From Bacteroidales bacterium (GTDB lineage: Bacteria; Bacteroidota; Bacteroidia; Bacteroidales; Muribaculaceae): a stretch of 27,689 nucleotides of DNA. Shown in pieces: positions 1 to 8,280 of this stretch (its first letter is position 1; the number at the start of each line of letters is the position of its first letter). The stretch spans positions 1-27,689 of the forward strand of contig CAAGGJ010000066.1 in the NCBI GenBank assembly GCA_900769345.1. Reading direction: 5' to 3'. The translations under genes were made by a program, and so were the position numbers. The notes below the pieces were generated by a model, which saw only the letters and a list, made by a program, of their open reading frames with translations, was not told the DNA's origin and searched no databases.

Positions 1-6
1 CATTAG

Positions 7-486
7 TTAAATAGTAAGTTCCTGTTCCTCACTCACTTCCACAGCTATGGCATATAGCTTGGCAAACACTATAAGCACAAAGCACGTGATAAGCATATAT
101 TCATTGATATATATTTCCAACCGGCGAATACCATTATAGATAATATGCCCCACATTGCCATCTACAAGCGAATAAACAAAATAGAGAGCCGACAAAGCAT
201 ATAGCCAACGATGGTTGCCCCTGATAAACAACTTACCCGCTGCAGCACCTCGCCATATTCTTACCAAAAACACAAGCAACACAGCCACAAGTCCAAGTGC
301 AAGCATATAGCGAAAAACCACAAGCGCAATACGCAACCACTGCACGTCTACCATATCCTCCGGCACATTAGCCACAACATAATCGATAGTGCCCCACGAC
401 TGAATGCTCAAAAAAGCCACAAAAAGCCCACAAAGCACCCCGCAAACCACTATCAGCTTCTTCAAAGAGTTCGATTCATTTCCCAT
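7..486 (-). CDS. DUF2975 family membrane protein
   Basis: About 159 residues with four hydrophobic segments: one near the N-terminus (LIVVCGVLCGLFVAFL), one around the ALVVFRYMLALGLVAVLLVFLV stretch, one at YALSALYFVYSLVDG and one at YMLITCFVLIVFAKLYAIA. Length, spacing and the GKLF/N...L pattern fit DUF2975, an inner-membrane family of unknown function. The frame stays open up to 660, but I chose the ATG at 486 because a good promoter (519-550) lies inside the longer version and would start transcription about 25 nt before this ATG. Just after the stop (7-9) an ATG lies at 3-1 on the same strand. DUF2975 genes are very often followed at once by a small HTH (YozG/Cro-like) regulator, so the next gene is probably that, though only its start codon is visible. 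The two genes would be translated almost back to back. Confidence 0.8.
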   Translation of the reverse strand: MGNESNSLKKLIVVCGVLCGLFVAFLSIQSWGTIDYVVANVPEDMVDVQWLRIALVVFRYMLALGLVAVLLVFLVRIWRGAAAGKLFIRGNHRWLYALSALYFVYSLVDGNVGHIIYNGIRRLEIYINEYMLITCFVLIVFAKLYAIAVEVSEEQELTI

Positions 487-500
487 ATTACGATAAATAT

Positions 501-517
501 TTATTGTTAAACGATAA
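501..517. promoter_or_regulatory. Candidate operator 1 (TTATTG-N5-CGATAA)
   Basis: Inverted repeat TTATTG-TTAAA-CGATAA with one mismatch between the arms. It overlaps the predicted transcription start of the DUF2975 gene. It has the same arm sequence and 5 nt spacer as the repeat at 557-573. A further CGATAA half-site lies at 491-496. Confidence 0.5.
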
Positions 518-518
518 G

Positions 519-550
519 CAAAGGTATAATAAACATTTCTGTTTTGCAAA
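519..550 (-). promoter_or_regulatory. Bacteroidetes-type promoter of the DUF2975 gene
   Basis: On the minus strand TTTG (550-547), a 20 bp spacer and TACCTTTG (526-519) match the Bacteroidetes sigma consensus TTTG-N19/21-TAnnTTTG. The predicted transcription start is about 25 nt before the ATG at 486. Confidence 0.75.
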
Positions 551-556
551 TAATAT

Positions 557-573
557 TTATCGTTTTTCGATAA
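557..573. promoter_or_regulatory. Candidate operator 2 (TTATCG-N5-CGATAA)
   Basis: Perfect inverted repeat TTATCG-TTTTT-CGATAA just upstream of the -33 box of the DUF2975 promoter. Its centre is 56 bp from that of operator 1. The pair probably serves the HTH regulator expected to follow DUF2975; that assignment is inference. Confidence 0.55.
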
Positions 574-663
574 TTTAACAATTTTCACATGCGTGGTTCC
601 AATAAAAATAATATGCGTCAAATGACAAAAAAGTACACCGAAGCAACCCCAAATTACCACATA

Positions 664-3126
664 TCACTCTTTCACTATTCTCAGCGTGTGACGGGTGTGG
701 GTGGTATGCACTTTTAGCAGGTATATGCCAGGGGTGAGTGTTTCTACCCCAACGGTGGTTTGGGGCGTAGGTGTCACTTCTCGACTCAGCACTTGGGTGC
801 CTGAGAGTGAATATATTTCCACTCGCTCTATGGCATCGGGGGCTGTCACATTTATCACATCGCTGGCCGGTGATGGATATGCCATCACTCCATAGTTATC
901 GGCAACTATGTCGTTGAGTCCTGATTTCATACCCACGGTAAAGGTCTGGAACGAGGTGAGCATAGTGCACGGATTGACGTTATAATCGAATATTGCTGCT
1001 TGGTATGACATCCCCACCACGGCATTCTTAAACGGCACATTGAATGTTATCACCTTGGTCTGCCCTGCTGTGAGGTCGAAAAATTTCGATGTGCCACGAC
1101 ACAGCGAGGTGCCTCCCATACGATGAATGTAGGCATCGAGCACGCCGTTGAAATATCCTGCGGTACAGCTCACGCGTAGAGTCATCTCCACATTGTCGGC
1201 ATTCACATTATCGGCGTCGACTATGGTAAACGCCGAAGCGTGGAGTGTGTAATTGCCGCTATTCTCTTTCACGGTCACTTCGAGGGGCATCGATATCAAA
1301 TTTCCTTCGTAATCGGCCATTGCCAGGTAGTAATTGCCGGGGGGTATGTCGTCGGGCAGTCGGGTGATGTGTTCTTGGGTCATCGATTCCCCGTTGCGGA
1401 GCTCATACATAAGTCCTTCGCCCTGATGCACTACGGTGAGGTCGTCACAGTTGAGCAATACGGGATGTATGTATTGGCAATAGTCGCCACCTCGGTTTGT
1501 TACTGTAGCCGTCACCGAGTAGCGATAATTCTTGTATAGCTGGGTGTTTTGTGTCAGCGCAGCATTGAGCAGGGGTTTATCCACCGAAGGATGGCGGAAA
1601 GTGGCATTATTACCTTCTTTTACCATAATTACATAAGGTGTCTTGCCTGGATACACTCTGCCCTTGGCATAGAGTTCGTGCGACATATCGTAGATGGCTG
1701 GATACAGGCGGTAGGTTCCGTCGGCAAGCCCGCCCATGGCGTTGGCATACACGCGTATGTTCTTGCCGGTGAGCGAATAGTAGTAGCTGCTCAATATACA
1801 CCAATATATATTGTTGCTCTGCACAAATGTCTCTTCGGAGGTCGATTCGTTGACTGCCATAATGCCAAGTCGCATATAATAGTAGTCCTTAAAGATTGAG
1901 AATGAGGTCATACCGGTAACGCCAAACACCAGTTCAGTCATCGATCCGAGGTCGGCAGAACCCCTATTGATGTTGCAATCGCCGTGAAATCCTATTTCTA
2001 TCGTTGCCGCGCCGCCTTGGTCTTTCTTGATGTTATACACCATCTCAAGCCCTTTGCTGTATCCGGCATCGCTTCCACCTATGCCCTGCTCCGATGGATC
2101 GAGTGCCGACATCTTGAAATAGCCGTCATCGAGTCCCACCCAGCCCCAATTGATATGAAAATAATCGTTCTTGTCGTAACCATCGCACACAAATGCATGA
2201 CCGCTCTTGGCATTATATCCTGCCAGATACACCACTCTACCGTTGCGCAATTCGTTGTAGACAATATCGTTCCACTCATCGATGCCATAATAGGCTTTTT
2301 CTGCCATTTTTATGCTCTTATCGTATTTAAAATTATTTGGCAAAGCCTTAAATAGTTCTGCCGAGGGGGCTGTTGATGTGGCATAATTCATACCACAAGC
2401 CACGCCACAACTATACAACAGTGTAGCCACAGCATTGGCTTGCTGTTCGTTGTAACCTGCACTATAACTGTCGAGCATATTTGCCCAGTCGTAAGTGGTC
2501 TCGCCGAAATTCATGCTTAGAGTCACCTTTTCGCCGCCGAGTGTCGACTCGTAGGAGCGACTCCCCTCGCCCACATCGGGCCAGTTGTGATATTTCATCA
2601 CTTGAGCCATAGCGGTGGCAAGGCATCCGGTAACGCTGCGACTCGCCCCCACCATCGGACACATATTATTAAATGGAGTGCTTTGTCCCCATCGAGTTTT
2701 GAGCATCGGGGCTATCGCAGGGCGCTCGTCGGCTGCCTGCTCGGGTGCCGATGTGCGCTCTATGTTATTATCAAGGGCATAACCTATCTCCTCGCTATAG
2801 ATATCGAGCATATCAGCCAATCCGGGAGCAATATTATGCGGGTCGAACTCACCGGTATGGCTATAGCCGAGCACTTGCTCGGTGGCATCGCACCCCGACA
2901 CTATCACAAAGCCACCTTGCGATGCATTAAACACATACAGGCGGTTCTGACCATTCTCGGTCAACACATGAGCCAAGTGCATTCCGGCATCGCCGCGCGA
3001 CGCCAAGCGACTAACGCTGCGCAAAAATTTGTCTGCCACTATCTGCGCTTCGCTCACGCTTACTTGCTTCGCCGATGCTGATATTACCGACAAGATTATT
3101 GTAAAAAATATTATTATGCGTTTCAT
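664..3126 (-). CDS. Secreted C10 (streptopain-like) cysteine protease with T9SS sorting domain
   Basis: 820 residues from the ATG at 3126, chosen because it begins a clean signal peptide (MKRIIIFFTIILSVISASA); the frame is open to 3201, but the extra 25 residues are not signal-like. In order: signal peptide (1-19), Spi/C10-type propeptide (about 20-140), C10 catalytic domain (about 140-350), beta-rich middle region, and a C-terminal domain of about 75 residues starting near YPSPASD and ending in TPGIYLLKV...RIVKE, typical of T9SS type A sorting signals. The catalytic Cys168 lies in VTGCLATAMAQVMKYHNWP and the His310 in SGHAFVCDGY, followed by HINWGW (324-329), as in SpeB and interpain. The product is expected to be exported by Sec, then by T9SS, and attached to the surface or released by PorU. 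It stands alone in its transcription unit, 177 bp upstream of the DUF2975 start. Host or dietary protein breakdown is likely but not shown. Confidence 0.9.
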   Translation of the reverse strand: MKRIIIFFTIILSVISASAKQVSVSEAQIVADKFLRSVSRLASRGDAGMHLAHVLTENGQNRLYVFNASQGGFVIVSGCDATEQVLGYSHTGEFDPHNIAPGLADMLDIYSEEIGYALDNNIERTSAPEQAADERPAIAPMLKTRWGQSTPFNNMCPMVGASRSVTGCLATAMAQVMKYHNWPDVGEGSRSYESTLGGEKVTLSMNFGETTYDWANMLDSYSAGYNEQQANAVATLLYSCGVACGMNYATSTAPSAELFKALPNNFKYDKSIKMAEKAYYGIDEWNDIVYNELRNGRVVYLAGYNAKSGHAFVCDGYDKNDYFHINWGWVGLDDGYFKMSALDPSEQGIGGSDAGYSKGLEMVYNIKKDQGGAATIEIGFHGDCNINRGSADLGSMTELVFGVTGMTSFSIFKDYYYMRLGIMAVNESTSEETFVQSNNIYWCILSSYYYSLTGKNIRVYANAMGGLADGTYRLYPAIYDMSHELYAKGRVYPGKTPYVIMVKEGNNATFRHPSVDKPLLNAALTQNTQLYKNYRYSVTATVTNRGGDYCQYIHPVLLNCDDLTVVHQGEGLMYELRNGESMTQEHITRLPDDIPPGNYYLAMADYEGNLISMPLEVTVKENSGNYTLHASAFTIVDADNVNADNVEMTLRVSCTAGYFNGVLDAYIHRMGGTSLCRGTSKFFDLTAGQTKVITFNVPFKNAVVGMSYQAAIFDYNVNPCTMLTSFQTFTVGMKSGLNDIVADNYGVMAYPSPASDVINVTAPDAIERVEIYSLSGTQVLSREVTPTPQTTVGVETLTPGIYLLKVHTTHTRHTLRIVKE

Positions 3127-3161
3127 CGATGTAAAAAAACAAACTATTTGATGTAATGCTT

Positions 3162-3169
3162 CAAAATTA
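3162..3169 (-). promoter_or_regulatory. Putative -7 box of the C10 protease gene
   Basis: TAATTTTG on the minus strand, 36 nt before the ATG at 3126, matches TAnnTTTG. No clear TTTG lies 19-21 bp upstream, so support is partial. Confidence 0.4.
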
Positions 3170-3183
3170 ACGATTTTATCGTT
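3169..3183. promoter_or_regulatory. Inverted repeat next to the C10 protease -7 box
   Basis: Perfect repeat AACGAT-TTT-ATCGTT directly upstream of the -7 box (minus strand). It contains the TTATCG half-site also seen at the DUF2975 promoter, but in a different arrangement. Confidence 0.4.
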
Positions 3184-3328
3184 TGTTTCATTCATCCACA
3201 CAAACGGCGAAGTCCGGTTTAAACATTTTTAACAGCCAAATTAAACCCTTAGTATTCATTTTTACCCCCATAGTGTTCAATTATTAAAACAAGCCACAAA
3301 ATAAAGTATATTTTTGGAAAAATATCAC

Positions 3329-3336
3329 TAATTTTG
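3329..3336 (+). promoter_or_regulatory. Putative -7 box of the aquaporin gene
   Basis: TAATTTTG matches TAnnTTTG 55 nt before the ATG at 3392. A second candidate, TATTTTTG, lies at 3309-3316. Neither has a good -33 box, so the choice is uncertain. Confidence 0.35.
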
Positions 3337-3391
3337 ATACACAACAACGAAAGAAACAATTCATGTATAACCCAAATTAACAAAAGTGACT

Positions 3392-4060
3392 ATGAAAAAG
3401 TATTTAGCAGAATTGGTAGGTACATTCGTACTTACACTATTTGGATGCGGCACAGCCGTAAGCCTTAATTGCGGGGTCGACACTGCATCGGTAGTAGGCA
3501 CAGCGCTTGCTTTCGGTCTTGCAGTAGTAGCTATGGCATACACCATAGGCGGCATCAGCGGATGCCACATCAACCCTGCCATCACCATTGGCTGCCTGCT
3601 TAGTGGCAGAATGTCGGGCAAAGATGCTACCGGCTACATCGTCGCTCAAGTGATAGGTGCAATCTTGGCATCGAGCGTGCTTTACCTTTTGGTAACCACA
3701 GCCACAGTTCCTGCTGACGGCACTACTACCGGCGCTAATGCTTGCAATTTGGGCGTAGCAAATGGCTTCATCGTGGAAGTGGTGCTTACATTTGTGTTTG
3801 TGCTCGTGGTATTGGGTACCACCGACAGCAAGAAGGGCGCAGGCAACTTTGCCGGCTTGGCTATCGGTTTGAGCTTGGTGCTTATCCACTTGGTGGGCAT
3901 TCACTACACCGGCACTTCGGTTAACCCGGCTCGCTCGGTAGGTCCTGCTTTGTTCGAAGGTGGTAAAGCTCTCGCCGACCTCTGGGTATTCATCGTGGCT
4001 CCTATCATCGGTGCTGCTTTGTCGGCTCTGGTTTGGAAGGTTATCGGTTCTGACAAATAA
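3392..4060 (+). CDS. aqpZ: AqpZ-type aquaporin
   Basis: 222 residues, the usual length for bacterial aquaporins; an inner-membrane water channel. Six membrane segments and the two half-helices with NPA motifs are present: GCHINPAITIG (NPA at 61-63) and TSVNPARS (NPA at 178-180). The selectivity-filter residues of E. coli AqpZ (Phe43, His174, Thr183, Arg189) all have counterparts here: F41, H166 in LIHLVGI, T175 and R181. This is the water-selective pattern rather than that of the glycerol facilitator GlpF. The start is taken as the ATG at 3392 (MKKYLAELVG), which matches the family N-terminus. A GTG two codons upstream (3386) is possible but adds nothing. It is a single-gene unit ending at the bidirectional terminator 4101-4143. 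Confidence 0.95.
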   Translation: MKKYLAELVGTFVLTLFGCGTAVSLNCGVDTASVVGTALAFGLAVVAMAYTIGGISGCHINPAITIGCLLSGRMSGKDATGYIVAQVIGAILASSVLYLLVTTATVPADGTTTGANACNLGVANGFIVEVVLTFVFVLVVLGTTDSKKGAGNFAGLAIGLSLVLIHLVGIHYTGTSVNPARSVGPALFEGGKALADLWVFIVAPIIGAALSALVWKVIGSDK

Positions 4061-4100
4061 CCGAGCACACAAAAAAGTAAATTACCTTTCTAAATAAAAA

Positions 4101-4143
4101 AATAATCTCAAGTCATAACTCATAGGCATGGCTTGAGATTATT
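4101..4143. terminator. Bidirectional terminator between aqpZ and the C1B peptidase operon
   Basis: A 16 bp stem (4101-4116 with 4128-4143, one G-T pair, outer 12 bp perfect) with an A-run before it and T7 after it. It can therefore end transcription from both converging sides. Confidence 0.9.
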
Positions 4144-4185
4144 TTTTTGCAGTCACTCGCCATTATGGGCGAACTGGTGTAATGA

Positions 4186-5583
4186 TTATTCTTCTACAGC
4201 AAACATTGGGTCCCACGATGGCAATAAGATAGGCTCTTGCTTGGTCATCTTCAAGATGTCGGCAGGAACATACTTCTTGTCGAAAACGAAGCGGAACATA
4301 TATTCATCAAACCATTCGTCGGTCATAATCAGATTGCCATTAAAACCGCTTTCTTTACCCCAACTGTTTTCTACCATCCAGCGCAACGGGGCCTTGGTGG
4401 CAGCATCCACATCAACGGCGATAAGAGTCATGGCGTGCGACGAACCGCTGGCATGCGTAAGAATGCGTTCTCGCTTATCCATAGTAAGGTCGATGCCGAG
4501 TATCGACTTATAATCGAAGTTTTTCATATCGCATGTGCCGAGTGAGCGGTTCAGGAATTTACCCACATCGCATGAGATATACATCGCCTCGTTGTTCTTT
4601 ATCATCTCTATAGCTATGGGCTTAATTTGCTCCATCGGCAGGTTAAGATACACCCAGTCGTGACCGTCATAGGTGTGACGGTCATATTGTATGCGATACA
4701 CCTTGCCATACTCTCTCGATGGGTCGTTCATTATGAGTATGCTCTGTTCATTCAAGTTATAGTCGCCCCATAGTTCTTTATAGAACTCCTTAGGAGTATA
4801 GGTCTTGTCGCTCATAAGATTGCCCGATGCCGTACGAAATTCCCAGCGGAATTCGGTAGGAGGCACACCATAGGCAAGCGTGAGAATGTGGTATATATTG
4901 CCGAGCATCTTCACTTTTTCGGCTTCGAGTTGCTTCTTTTGCGAGCCTGCGGCAGCAAGTTTGCGCAGCTGCATTCCATAGTCGCGAAGTTGCCACTTCA
5001 TCTGAGAAGCTATCTGCGAGGTATTGTTGCTCGAATAGGTTTCGGGCATAGCCTCCTTCGGCACTACACCATATTTTTCCACCAAGTCGGCAACACCGGT
5101 AAATGTGCCGCCATCGCTTAGCGGATTGCTGAAGAGCCAGTCCACAAAGCGATCGTCGAATGGCTTGTCGGCTGTGTCGATTACGCCCTGCAAGAAGAGA
5201 TTCGACTTCTCAAGTTGGTCGAAAAAGAACAAATACACTTGCGATAGTTCCAATTTTTGCAGATTGTGCTTATTAATAGCTTGTGAGCGAAGCACATTGA
5301 GTCCGGTAAAGAGCCAGCAGCGACCCGACTGCTTCTGATTGGTGATGCCCTTAGTGTTCACTTGATACGAAAATTCGCTTCGAGTAACGCCTTTAAGCGT
5401 AGAAATGTCGGTTGCCAACTGGTTGAGCGAGGTCTGCGACATAGCATTGCGAATAGCCACATCGGCGGCTGTCTGTTCTTGGCTTGCCAATTGGCTCAGC
5501 ACCTTAGGGGTGATGGCGGTCTGCGCACTCATCACTCCGGCACCGCCCATCAGCAATGTTGCCATTAGGAGTGTTTTCTTCAT
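4186..5583 (-). CDS. Exported bleomycin-hydrolase/aminopeptidase C-like peptidase (C1B)
   Basis: 465 residues, close to the family's usual 440-460 plus a signal peptide (MKKTLLMATLLMGGAGVMSAQ). Papain-type catalytic residues are clear: Cys89 in NQKQSGRCWLF, His383 in GSSHAMTL and Asn406 in VENSWGKESG. The C-terminus (LPSWDPMFAVEE) resembles the inhibitory C-terminal arm of PepC/BLMH, which sits in the active site and limits these hexameric enzymes to aminopeptidase action. Known PepC and BLMH are cytoplasmic, whereas a signal peptide places this one in the periplasm or outside, as in many Bacteroidales homologues. It is the last gene of the minus-strand operon, 46 bp after the 172-residue protein, and is followed by the terminator at 4101-4143. 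Likely role: trimming imported peptides (inference). Confidence 0.93.
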   Translation of the reverse strand: MKKTLLMATLLMGGAGVMSAQTAITPKVLSQLASQEQTAADVAIRNAMSQTSLNQLATDISTLKGVTRSEFSYQVNTKGITNQKQSGRCWLFTGLNVLRSQAINKHNLQKLELSQVYLFFFDQLEKSNLFLQGVIDTADKPFDDRFVDWLFSNPLSDGGTFTGVADLVEKYGVVPKEAMPETYSSNNTSQIASQMKWQLRDYGMQLRKLAAAGSQKKQLEAEKVKMLGNIYHILTLAYGVPPTEFRWEFRTASGNLMSDKTYTPKEFYKELWGDYNLNEQSILIMNDPSREYGKVYRIQYDRHTYDGHDWVYLNLPMEQIKPIAIEMIKNNEAMYISCDVGKFLNRSLGTCDMKNFDYKSILGIDLTMDKRERILTHASGSSHAMTLIAVDVDAATKAPLRWMVENSWGKESGFNGNLIMTDEWFDEYMFRFVFDKKYVPADILKMTKQEPILLPSWDPMFAVEE

Positions 5584-5629
5584 TGTTCAGGTGTTTTTAT
5601 TTATTTGTTATATGATAATTTTCGTCTCT

Positions 5630-6148
5630 TCAATAATCAGGATTCTCCACCGGTATGTCGTAGGAAAGTATTCTCACCTGCACCACAAATGGAGTGGCTC
5701 GTTTTCGAGGTTTATCGCCGGCATAGTAGTAGAACGAACGATGCTTGTCGAACGAAGCCACCGACACTTGCCTGGTTTCACCGTCTTTGAGGTCGCATGC
5801 CACACTCACCTCGCGCTCATGTATCATAGATCCCTCTGTGTCGCTATATCGCATGAGCATACGCACACGTGTAATGCGTCTGCCGGTATTATTGGTTATC
5901 AAAAACGATTCACGAGTGTCGCTTGCGCGCTTCACATAGCCTTTTATAGCTATTGCGCCTTTGCGAAATGGCACATCAGCGGTGTCGGTGCGTGCGGTGT
6001 CTACCGCACCACCTCGGCTATCGGTCATAATCCACTCTCCCACTTGCACGGCATCGCTGCGAAGCGCCTTGCGAGTGGTTTTCACCTTGCCTACGGCTGT
6101 TAAAGCCATAGCCGATAGCATCAATATTGCTATTATCGCAGTTCTCAT
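5630..6148 (-). CDS. Exported protein of unknown function
   Basis: 172 residues; I do not recognise a family. It has a signal peptide (MRTAIIAILMLSAMALTAVGK) and then an apparently all-beta region with alternating charged and hydrophobic residues (FLITNNTGRRITRVRMLMRY; HEREVSVACDLKDGETRQVSV). The phrase about an 'NNTGRRITRVRMLMRYSD' strand resembles immunoglobulin-like or FN3-type folds that describe modified backbones, but this is weak. The C-terminus IPVENPDY is polar. It is third in the DUF3078 operon, 26 bp from the gene before and 46 bp from the C1B peptidase after. Expected location: periplasm. Confidence 0.75.
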   Translation of the reverse strand: MRTAIIAILMLSAMALTAVGKVKTTRKALRSDAVQVGEWIMTDSRGGAVDTARTDTADVPFRKGAIAIKGYVKRASDTRESFLITNNTGRRITRVRMLMRYSDTEGSMIHEREVSVACDLKDGETRQVSVASFDKHRSFYYYAGDKPRKRATPFVVQVRILSYDIPVENPDY

Positions 6149-6174
6149 GGATTTGATGTTTGTATTGTGTTCTA

Positions 6175-6789
6175 CTAAAGGTATCTTATCTCTCCATTAG
6201 CGGTGTCGTTATCGTCTGCCTTGGGATATATGCGGCGAAATCCCACCGGGAGCTGATCTTCTTTAACATCGGGAATCAGCGAAATTCCTTTAAAAAGGCT
6301 CGGCAGAAATCTTGCTATGTTGATTCGGAATTTAAAGCTGATTTTTCGATGCTCAAACACCAGTGAGTTGCCTGCTTCGTTCATTCGTGCCACACATTGC
6401 ACGGGCTGCTTGAGCACACTGCCTTCGCGGGCACTATAGAGCCATATAGCATACACATTGGCATCGACCGATGGCTCAAGATAGCCCATCACAGTGCCGG
6501 GCAGCAACTCGTTATCGTCGGAATCGAGATATACGGCTCGATATCGCACACCGCCAAGTACATCGCCACAGCGCTCTATGAGCAGTGTGGTGTGCTCTTG
6601 TGCATAATACCAAATTCCTTCGATGGTGCGCGCTCCGGATTCATCGCATAGTGCTCGCGCAGTGTTTTCGTCATAGCCAGCAAGTATCTGCGACTCCTTG
6701 GGGACTTGCGTTTTCGACTCGGCTTGCATGGCCACACTCAAAAGCATAGCCATCACCATAGTCATAATATTTCTTCGCGGCACCATCAT
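6175..6789 (-). CDS. Exported protein of unknown function
   Basis: 204 residues; no family recognised. The N-terminus (MMVPRRNIMTMVMAMLLSVAMQAES) is a signal peptide; the true start may be the first, second or ninth Met. The mature part has a motif TIEGIWYYAQEHTTLLIERC...YRAVYLDSDDNELLPGT, then CVARMNEAGNSLVFEH. This is the sort of pattern seen in lipocalin-like or 'how much is left' beta-barrel proteins of Bacteroidales, but I cannot assign it. It starts 14 bp after the DUF3078 gene, so the two are almost certainly cotranscribed. Confidence 0.75.
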   Translation of the reverse strand: MMVPRRNIMTMVMAMLLSVAMQAESKTQVPKESQILAGYDENTARALCDESGARTIEGIWYYAQEHTTLLIERCGDVLGGVRYRAVYLDSDDNELLPGTVMGYLEPSVDANVYAIWLYSAREGSVLKQPVQCVARMNEAGNSLVFEHRKISFKFRINIARFLPSLFKGISLIPDVKEDQLPVGFRRIYPKADDNDTANGEIRYL

Positions 6790-6803
6790 ACTCTCTATTT
6801 ACA

Positions 6804-8267
6804 TCAATCGGTGGCAAAGCGATAAGCCAAACCAAAGCTAAGTATTTCCTTCAACTGCCAGTAGTTCCAATCTTCGTGCTTTGCAGCCGATTTATCGTAA
6901 CGCAAGTGCACATTAAGTGCAGTGGTAAGGTTCGACGTAACATTGAAGTTAAATGTGTTCTGCCAATCGCCTTGCACATATTTGTAATTTGAGAACACAT
7001 ACACGCGGGTTTCCCAACGTATGGCTTGATTGAATTTCCAGTTGAACTTAACATCTAATTTCGAACCCACATCGTGCTTGGTCTTGTGACCTTCCTTGAT
7101 ACCAAAATTCTGCGGTGCAGGATTCTCTTTCGAAAGGCAATACTTCAAATTGTATGACACGGGCGAAATCTGCAAGTTCACCGAGCGCCATCCGTCCTTG
7201 CTGGCATTGCTGAAAGTGATACCGGCACCCACGTTAAGTTCGGCAGGACTCATAAACGAGGTGCGTCGATTGTTGGAATTTGCTTGATAGTTATTGAAAA
7301 GCTGGGTCTTCATCTGCATGGTAGCCGAATAATACCACTTCTTGATGGCCTTAATACCCGCTTGAGTGTTCCACTGAAAATAGTCGTCACTCAGACTATA
7401 GCGACGCTCAGTGTCCTCGGGTGTGGTTATCACTCCCACTCGATAGCGTATGGTGTTTTCAAACAAGTATTTGGTATGAACATTAGTATTCAATTTCACA
7501 TTCCACTGCATATCGCTGATTACATTCAAGTTGTTGTTACCTCCTTGATACCAGTTTTTCGACACAAACGACTGCGAGAAGTGCAGCGAACCCGAAAATG
7601 TGTGTAGCCAGTTGTGCACATTCACCTTCTCACGCTTGGCATCCACGCCTATTTCCGATTTTATGTCGCGCTCTTCTATCTTGAGCATACGAGTCTTAGG
7701 GTCGACCACGCTCACAAATTCCTTAGGTGGTTCGGGCAATTTCTGTGCATTGTAGATTACCACTTCGGGCGAATGGGTGATGGCATAATTCATCACATCG
7801 CGATTGTGATTCTTCTCTTCTATTGCGTCGTTGAGCCAGTCGCGATCTACATCGAGGCAGTATGCACTCGCGGGCACAAACTGCTTTATGCTATCGCTGC
7901 TCAGTGTTTGATGCTTGAAAATCAGCGGCAAATAGGAATAATTCGGGCGCAGCACTATCGCATCGTAGTTGAGCGTATACCAATCATCAAGTGTTATCGC
8001 CGGAATGCGTGTTAGCGGCTTCAGGCTATCGGTTGCCTCTTTCTGCGAATCTTTTTGCAGCGATATTGGCACTATTGCTACTGCCACCGAATCGGCATAC
8101 ACTTTGCTTTCATTTCTCAATATTGTAGTGCCGACTTGCGCTGAGTCTACCGACAACGAGTCTTCGTATATATCTGCCTTATAACTTGCTACCGCATCGC
8201 CACATGTTGCCGACAATGCTATTACCGAACACAATATCCTATATAGAGTCTTATTCTTTTTTTGCAT
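6804..8267 (-). CDS. DUF3078 domain-containing outer-membrane protein
   Basis: 487 residues. An N-terminal signal peptide (about 1-28) is followed by a linker of about 190 residues and a beta-rich C-terminal half with the DUF3078 signature NWYQGGNNNLN (238-248). That half continues with alternating aromatic strands (KLNTNVHTKYLFENTIRYRVG) and ends in YRFATD. DUF3078 proteins are Bacteroidetes-specific and resemble outer-membrane beta-barrels with about a dozen strands; their function is unknown. It is the first gene of a four-gene minus-strand operon that ends with the exported C1B peptidase. The promoter is at 8302-8334, with a Rex-like inverted repeat over the predicted start of transcription. 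Confidence 0.88.
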   Translation of the reverse strand: MQKKNKTLYRILCSVIALSATCGDAVASYKADIYEDSLSVDSAQVGTTILRNESKVYADSVAVAIVPISLQKDSQKEATDSLKPLTRIPAITLDDWYTLNYDAIVLRPNYSYLPLIFKHQTLSSDSIKQFVPASAYCLDVDRDWLNDAIEEKNHNRDVMNYAITHSPEVVIYNAQKLPEPPKEFVSVVDPKTRMLKIEERDIKSEIGVDAKREKVNVHNWLHTFSGSLHFSQSFVSKNWYQGGNNNLNVISDMQWNVKLNTNVHTKYLFENTIRYRVGVITTPEDTERRYSLSDDYFQWNTQAGIKAIKKWYYSATMQMKTQLFNNYQANSNNRRTSFMSPAELNVGAGITFSNASKDGWRSVNLQISPVSYNLKYCLSKENPAPQNFGIKEGHKTKHDVGSKLDVKFNWKFNQAIRWETRVYVFSNYKYVQGDWQNTFNFNVTSNLTTALNVHLRYDKSAAKHEDWNYWQLKEILSFGLAYRFATD

Positions 8268-8280
8268 TATTATTTGAGTT

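Noticed and set aside
7..660. The longer DUF2975 reading with a start at 660
   Set aside because: It would contain the promoter and both operators, and its extra 58 residues look like translated intergenic sequence.
3437..4072. A 211-codon minus-strand frame over the aquaporin
   Set aside because: Antisense to a clear AqpZ with both NPA motifs. The product is low-complexity and unrecognisable.
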